Assembly: GCF_014199395.1 (NCBI RefSeq)
Contig: NZ_JACIJM010000003.1
Coordinates: 186,001 to 250,000 of the forward strand
Direction: 5' to 3'
Source: Yoonia ponticola
GTDB lineage: Bacteria; Pseudomonadota; Alphaproteobacteria; Rhodobacterales; Rhodobacteraceae
DNA length: 64,000 nucleotides
The notes below the pieces were generated by a model that was given only the letters and a program-made list of their open reading frames with translations, was not told where the DNA came from and did no database searches. This document shows, piece by piece, positions 60,108-64,000 of this stretch; the stretch's first letter is position 1; each line of letters opens with the position of its first letter. The translations under genes were made by a program, and so were the position numbers.

Positions 60108-61673
60108 ATGAAAGATGAATCCATTTCACCCGCCTGCGGACGCCCTGCCCGCTCTGGTGGCCGCGCGGCACGTCACGCAATGCGCGCCGCCCCCTTGACC
60201 GAAGCCAAGCGCCCGATCCGCGCAGGCATGTCCGGCGGCACCTACCGTCCCTTGAGCCAACAAGACATGGAACGGATTTACGAGACCGCTCTGATAGCTC
60301 TTGAGCAGATCGGCCTTGCTGATGCGCCGCCAAGCGGTGTCGCCGTGATGACCCGTGCGGGTGCTATATTAGGTGACGACAATCGGCTGCGGTTCCCGCG
60401 TGCCTTGGTCGAGCAGATGTTGGGTCTGGCAAACAAGGCAATCACGCTACATGCCCGTGATCCTCTACATGACCTACATCTGAGCGGCACAAAGGTGCAT
60501 TACGGCACGGCGGGCGCGGCCGTGCATATGGTTGATGTGCTGGGACGTCATTACCGCGAAAGCACGTTGCAGGATTTGCATGATGCGGCAAGGATCGTGC
60601 AACAGCTCGACAATATACACTTTCTCCAGCGGCCCATGGTGGCCCGCGATGTGACCGATAACCGCGAAATGGACCTGAATACGATCTATGCATGTTGTGC
60701 GGGCACGGCCAAACACGTGGGCGTTTCGTTCACCGAACCGGATTTCACCGCTGATGCGCTTGAGATGTTGCACCTGATGGCAGGTGGTGAAGACCAATGG
60801 CGGGCGCGGCCTTTTGTGTCGAACTCGAACTGTTTTGTTGTGCCGCCAATGAAATTCGCCACGGAATCCTGTCTGGTCATGGAAAACTGCATCGCGGGCG
60901 GCATGCCGGTGTTGTTGCTGTCAGCGGGCCAAGCTGGTGCGACGGCCCCCGCTCCAATCGCGGGGGCAATCGTGCAAGCTGTCGCGGAATGTCTGGCGGG
61001 TGTCGTCTATGTCAACGCGATCAAACCCGGTCATACGGCGATCTTTGGCACATGGCCGTTTGTGTCCGACCTGCGCACGGGTGCAATGTCAGGCGGTTCG
61101 GGCGAACAAGCCCTTCTGACCGCCGGATGCGCCCAGATGCATCATTTCCTCGGCATACCGGGCGGTGCTGCGGCGGGCATTGCGGATGCAAAACTGCCAG
61201 ACATGCAGGCCGGATGGGAACAGATGTGTTCCAACGTCATGGCAGGCCTGTCAGGGCTGAACATGGTTTACGAAGCCGCTGGCATGCATGCGTCACTATT
61301 GGGCTTTTGTTTTGAATCGCTGATCCTCGGCGACGATCTACTGGGCCAAGCGATGCGCTGCGTGCGCGGTATTGAAATCACGGATGAGACGCTGGGCATT
61401 GAGACGATGCGCGACGTCTGCATTGGTGGGCCGGGACATTATCTAGGGACCGACCAAACACTGGGGCTGATGGAAACCGAATACGTCTACCCCGTTGTGG
61501 CCGACCGGACCTCGCCGAAAGAATGGGTCGAGCGTGACAAACCCGACCTGATCCAAAGTGCGATTGCCCGCAAGGAATCCATCCTTGGCAAACCCACTGC
61601 CGTGCCATTCCCGCCCGAGACAGATGCCGCGATCCGCGCACGGTTCAACATCCATCTGGGGCCAGTGGCGTAG
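60108..61673 (+). CDS. MttB-family trimethylamine/betaine-type corrinoid methyltransferase (non-pyrrolysine)
   Basis: This 521-residue protein has a TIM-barrel MttB fold: SGGTYRPLSQQDMERIYETA, HDPLHDLHLSGTKVHYGTAG-like stretches and LSAGQAGATAPAPIAGAIVQ. MttB enzymes move a methyl group from a methylamine to a corrinoid protein. True TMA enzymes use pyrrolysine at an in-frame TAG; none is seen, so this is a non-pyl homologue of the type now known to act on glycine betaine and related quaternary amines. The start ATG 60108 avoids an upstream extension. No corrinoid protein is adjacent; the reactivator for such proteins is at 33736. Confidence 0.9.
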   Translation: MKDESISPACGRPARSGGRAARHAMRAAPLTEAKRPIRAGMSGGTYRPLSQQDMERIYETALIALEQIGLADAPPSGVAVMTRAGAILGDDNRLRFPRALVEQMLGLANKAITLHARDPLHDLHLSGTKVHYGTAGAAVHMVDVLGRHYRESTLQDLHDAARIVQQLDNIHFLQRPMVARDVTDNREMDLNTIYACCAGTAKHVGVSFTEPDFTADALEMLHLMAGGEDQWRARPFVSNSNCFVVPPMKFATESCLVMENCIAGGMPVLLLSAGQAGATAPAPIAGAIVQAVAECLAGVVYVNAIKPGHTAIFGTWPFVSDLRTGAMSGGSGEQALLTAGCAQMHHFLGIPGGAAAGIADAKLPDMQAGWEQMCSNVMAGLSGLNMVYEAAGMHASLLGFCFESLILGDDLLGQAMRCVRGIEITDETLGIETMRDVCIGGPGHYLGTDQTLGLMETEYVYPVVADRTSPKEWVERDKPDLIQSAIARKESILGKPTAVPFPPETDAAIRARFNIHLGPVA

Positions 61674-61675
61674 GT

Positions 61676-62779
61676 TTACGTCGACGACACGGGCCGCGAC
61701 AAGGTGCCGCCAGACACTGCGGCCTTGACGCCCGTTGTGGTGCGGCAAGACGTGGGCAGCCCACGTGCGACACGGACGGCAAGATAGGCAAAGGCTTGGG
61801 CCTCTAACATATCGCCGTCCAATCCGACGTCCTCAACTGGCACCACGGGGCACTCCAGCCCTGCGGATAACATCGCCATTAATGTCGGATTATGTCGCCC
61901 GCCGCCCGTCGCCAAAACTTTGCTCGGCGTGCTTGGGCAATGCGTCATGCTTTGTGCGACGCTCATCGCACAGACGGCAGTCAAAGTCGCAGCGGCATCC
62001 GCATCGGACAAATCCGCGACCTCTGCTGCCAAGCCGATGAACGCATCACGGTCCAACGACTTTGGCGGGATTTTGTGGAAATAGCTGTGGTTCAAGAACC
62101 GCTCAACCACATCATCCGCGACATCCCCCTGCGCCGCCAAGGCCCCGCCTACATCACATGACAGACCCAGCCGTAGCTGCATCAGATCATTCAGCGGTGC
62201 ATTTGCGGGTCCGGTATCAAACGCCAGCAACGCCCTATCGTCATTGGGTTTTTCTGCTGTAGGGTCAATCCACGTCAGATTACCGACACCACCAAGGTTC
62301 AAAAACGCAATCGGCGCAACTGCCTTGATATATTTCGCCAAAGCAAAGTGGAAAAACGGGGCCAGCGGCGCACCTTCACCGCCCAAGCGCACGTCAGCAC
62401 TGCGAAAATCCCACACGACAGGTTTGCCCAAAACTTCGGCCAGCACAGCACCGTCGCCGCATTGATGCGTGCCGCGCCCGTGTGGATCATGCGATAGCGT
62501 CTGGCCGTGGAACCCCACGACCTCTGCATCCTTAAAATCATGCAATATCTGCGCATGTGTGGTCTCGATCAACTCGGGCAGATCGCCCAAGTCGTCTTCT
62601 TGCCATTTGCCCAAACCACCGCGCAACACAGCACGCTCTTGATCAGAGTAAGCCCGATAAGCCGTTGGTCCGAATTCAAAAACCGACACACCGTCGGTCA
62701 CAATTTCAGCGGCATCGACACCGTCTAACGATGTCCCTGACATCGCGCCCACGGCCCGAATCCGTCCTGTCTTCAACAT
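61676..62779 (-). CDS. anmK: Anhydro-N-acetylmuramic acid kinase
   Basis: This 367-residue sugar kinase (ASKHA fold) phosphorylates anhydro-MurNAc during peptidoglycan recycling. The start [20 protein letters not shown] carries the AnmK signature MSGTSxDGxD. [14 protein letters not shown] and [20 protein letters not shown] are further family blocks. The length fits. It converges with the MttB-family gene 2 bases away and diverges from tyrS. The other recycling genes are not in the window. Confidence 0.95.
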   Translation of the reverse strand: MLKTGRIRAVGAMSGTSLDGVDAAEIVTDGVSVFEFGPTAYRAYSDQERAVLRGGLGKWQEDDLGDLPELIETTHAQILHDFKDAEVVGFHGQTLSHDPHGRGTHQCGDGAVLAEVLGKPVVWDFRSADVRLGGEGAPLAPFFHFALAKYIKAVAPIAFLNLGGVGNLTWIDPTAEKPNDDRALLAFDTGPANAPLNDLMQLRLGLSCDVGGALAAQGDVADDVVERFLNHSYFHKIPPKSLDRDAFIGLAAEVADLSDADAAATLTAVCAMSVAQSMTHCPSTPSKVLATGGGRHNPTLMAMLSAGLECPVVPVEDVGLDGDMLEAQAFAYLAVRVARGLPTSCRTTTGVKAAVSGGTLSRPVSST

Positions 62780-62841
62780 GTGCTTTCCCTAACCAGCCAC
62801 GCGCCTTATAGGATGCACTGCACACTAGCCGGGAACAAGAT

Positions 62842-64000
62842 ATGACCTACCACCCCAAGTCCGAATTTATCGCAATCATGATGGAACGCGGCTTTTTAGC
62901 CGATTGTACCGACTATCAGGGTCTTGATGATGCTTTTTCGCGTGGGGTTGTGCCTGCTTATATCGGCTATGACGCGACGGCAAAATCGCTGCACGTCGGG
63001 CATTTGATGAACATTATGATGCTGCGCTGGCTCCAGAAATGCGGCCACAAGCCGATCACCCTGATGGGCGGCGGCACAACAAAGGTCGGCGATCCGTCGT
63101 TCCGGTCCGATGAGCGTCCGTTGCTGGATGATGCGGCGATCCAGTCCAACATCGACGGTCTGGAAAAGGTCTTCGCGAAATACCTCAGCTACGGCGACGC
63201 GGATAACGACGCGATGATGCTGAACAACGCAGAATGGCTGGACGGGTTGAACTACCTATCCTTCCTGCGCGACATCGGGCGGCATTTCTCGATCAACCGC
63301 ATGTTGTCGTTTGAAAGCGTGAAATCACGGCTCGACCGCGAACAGTCGCTGTCTTTCCTCGAATTCAACTACATGATCTTGCAAGCCTACGACTTCCTTG
63401 AGCTGAACCGCCGCTACGGTTGTTTGCTGCAGATGGGCGGATCGGATCAATGGGGCAACATCGTCAACGGGATCGACCTGACGCGGCGCGTGCTGGACCA
63501 TGAAATTTACGGGCTGACGACGCCATTGTTGACCACGTCTGATGGCCGCAAAATGGGCAAATCCCAAGGCGGTGCGATCTGGTTGAACGACGAAATGCTG
63601 TCGTCCTATGAATTCTGGCAGTTCTGGCGCAACACAACGGACGCGGACACGGGCAAATTCCTGAAAATCTTCACGGAACTGCCTGTTGCTGAATGTGACC
63701 GCCTTGGCGCGTTGGAAGGGTCCGAGATCAACGCGGCGAAAATCATCCTCGCGAATGAGGTCACAACCCTGTTGCACGGCGCAGACGCGGCAGCAGCAGC
63801 CGAGGCCACAGCACGCGAAGTATTCGAGAGAGGCGGCATCGGTGACGACCTGCCAACGCTGACCCTATCGGCGGCAGACCTCGGCGACGGCATGTCCATC
63901 GTGCAAGTCATCGTCAAAGCCGGCCTTGCCGATTCCGGCAAAGCGGCGAAACGCTTGATCTCTGAAAACGGGGCAAAGCTGAATGACGAGCCACTGACTA
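62842..64000 (+). CDS. tyrS: Tyrosyl-tRNA synthetase (3' end outside window)
   Basis: The first 386 residues of a class I synthetase that charges tRNA-Tyr are visible. The HIGH-like motif is [20 protein letters not shown], the tyrosine-binding [10 protein letters not shown] motif is at about 200, and the KMSKS-type loop is [13 protein letters not shown]. The S4-like C-terminal domain begins near residue 360 ([20 protein letters not shown]). The start ATG is at 62842 with a GGAACAAG site. It is divergent from anmK, with 62 bases between them. Confidence 0.96.
   Translation, partial: MTYHPKSEFIAIMMERGFLADCTDYQGLDDAFSRGVVPAYIGYDATAKSLHVGHLMNIMMLRWLQKCGHKPITLMGGGTTKVGDPSFRSDERPLLDDAAIQSNIDGLEKVFAKYLSYGDADNDAMMLNNAEWLDGLNYLSFLRDIGRHFSINRMLSFESVKSRLDREQSLSFLEFNYMILQAYDFLELNRRYGCLLQMGGSDQWGNIVNGIDLTRRVLDHEIYGLTTPLLTTSDGRKMGKSQGGAIWLNDEMLSSYEFWQFWRNTTDADTGKFLKIFTELPVAECDRLGALEGSEINAAKIILANEVTTLLHGADAAAAAEATAREVFERGGIGDDLPTLTLSAADLGDGMSIVQVIVKAGLADSGKAAKRLISENGAKLNDEPLT

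Noticed and set aside
60108-61673. Pyrrolysine (in-frame TAG) in the MttB-family gene
   Set aside because: The frame is open from start to stop with no internal TAG, so it is a non-pyrrolysine homologue.

Overview
The window looks like chromosomal DNA of a marine Roseobacter-group alphaproteobacterium (Rhodobacterales; the gene set resembles Loktanella, Yoonia or Octadecabacter). The reasons are an iscR-suf operon with a cysteine-poor IscR, a CckA phosphorelay kinase with a CtrA-type box in front of it, EcfG-type stress promoters, a zwf-pgl-pgi sugar oxidation cluster, cobalamin genes, and a non-pyrrolysine MttB-family methyltransferase. Genes are dense, on both strands, and often coupled by 4-base ATGA overlaps. 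I see no insertion sequence, integrase, prophage, CRISPR array or rRNA. The assignment rests on protein recognition only; no search was run.

Layout. 1-5 kb: stress and ion genes (a partial hydrophilic protein, a 22-residue membrane peptide behind an EcfG-like promoter, an MgtC-like protein, a large-subunit catalase and an NhaC antiporter), then tRNA-Arg(CCG). 5.5-13.7 kb: one minus-strand iron-sulfur operon, iscR, an IscS-type desulfurase, sufB, an unknown gene, sufC, sufD, two YIP1-family membrane genes and sufS. 13.9-25.2 kb: a hydrolase followed by a small coupled three-gene unit, a CPBP protease, a DEAD-box helicase, small membrane and hypothetical genes, ndk, an ABC-F ATPase, MarC, an aspartic protease and an HpcH aldolase. 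25.4-32.8 kb: beta-glucosidase with glucokinase, then cckA, rsmB and guaB. 33.7-36.9 kb: a corrinoid-protein reactivator, tRNA-Gly(CCC), a RidA-family protein and a thioesterase. 36.9-40.7 kb: pgi, pgl and zwf. 40.9-44.9 kb: a flavin oxidoreductase, an HNH nuclease, a diguanylate cyclase, an esterase and AlkA. 44.8-48.9 kb: cobK, cbiD, cobA and cobB. 48.9-59 kb: an MFS carrier, a squalene/phytoene synthase-like protein, cimA, cysS, a metallopeptidase, an aminotransferase, ada and a PEP-mutase-like gene. 59-64 kb: an outer-membrane barrel with an EcfG-like promoter, the MttB homologue, anmK and the start of tyrS.

Several genes connect functionally. The suf operon builds Fe-S clusters under IscR. 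Beta-glucosidase and glucokinase make glucose 6-phosphate, which zwf, pgl and pgi process. Locally made cobalamin could serve the MttB and reactivator pair, although these lie 24 kb apart.

The most unusual signal is a dispersed 42-base element made of two 20-base palindromes 2 bases apart. It occurs four times (5461, 13203, 47560, 52603), each within 8 bases of a stop codon (sufS, iscR, cobA, cysS). The suf operon also carries two intergenic RNA-hairpin candidates. Perfect palindromes lie in front of zwf and of the flavin oxidoreductase gene.
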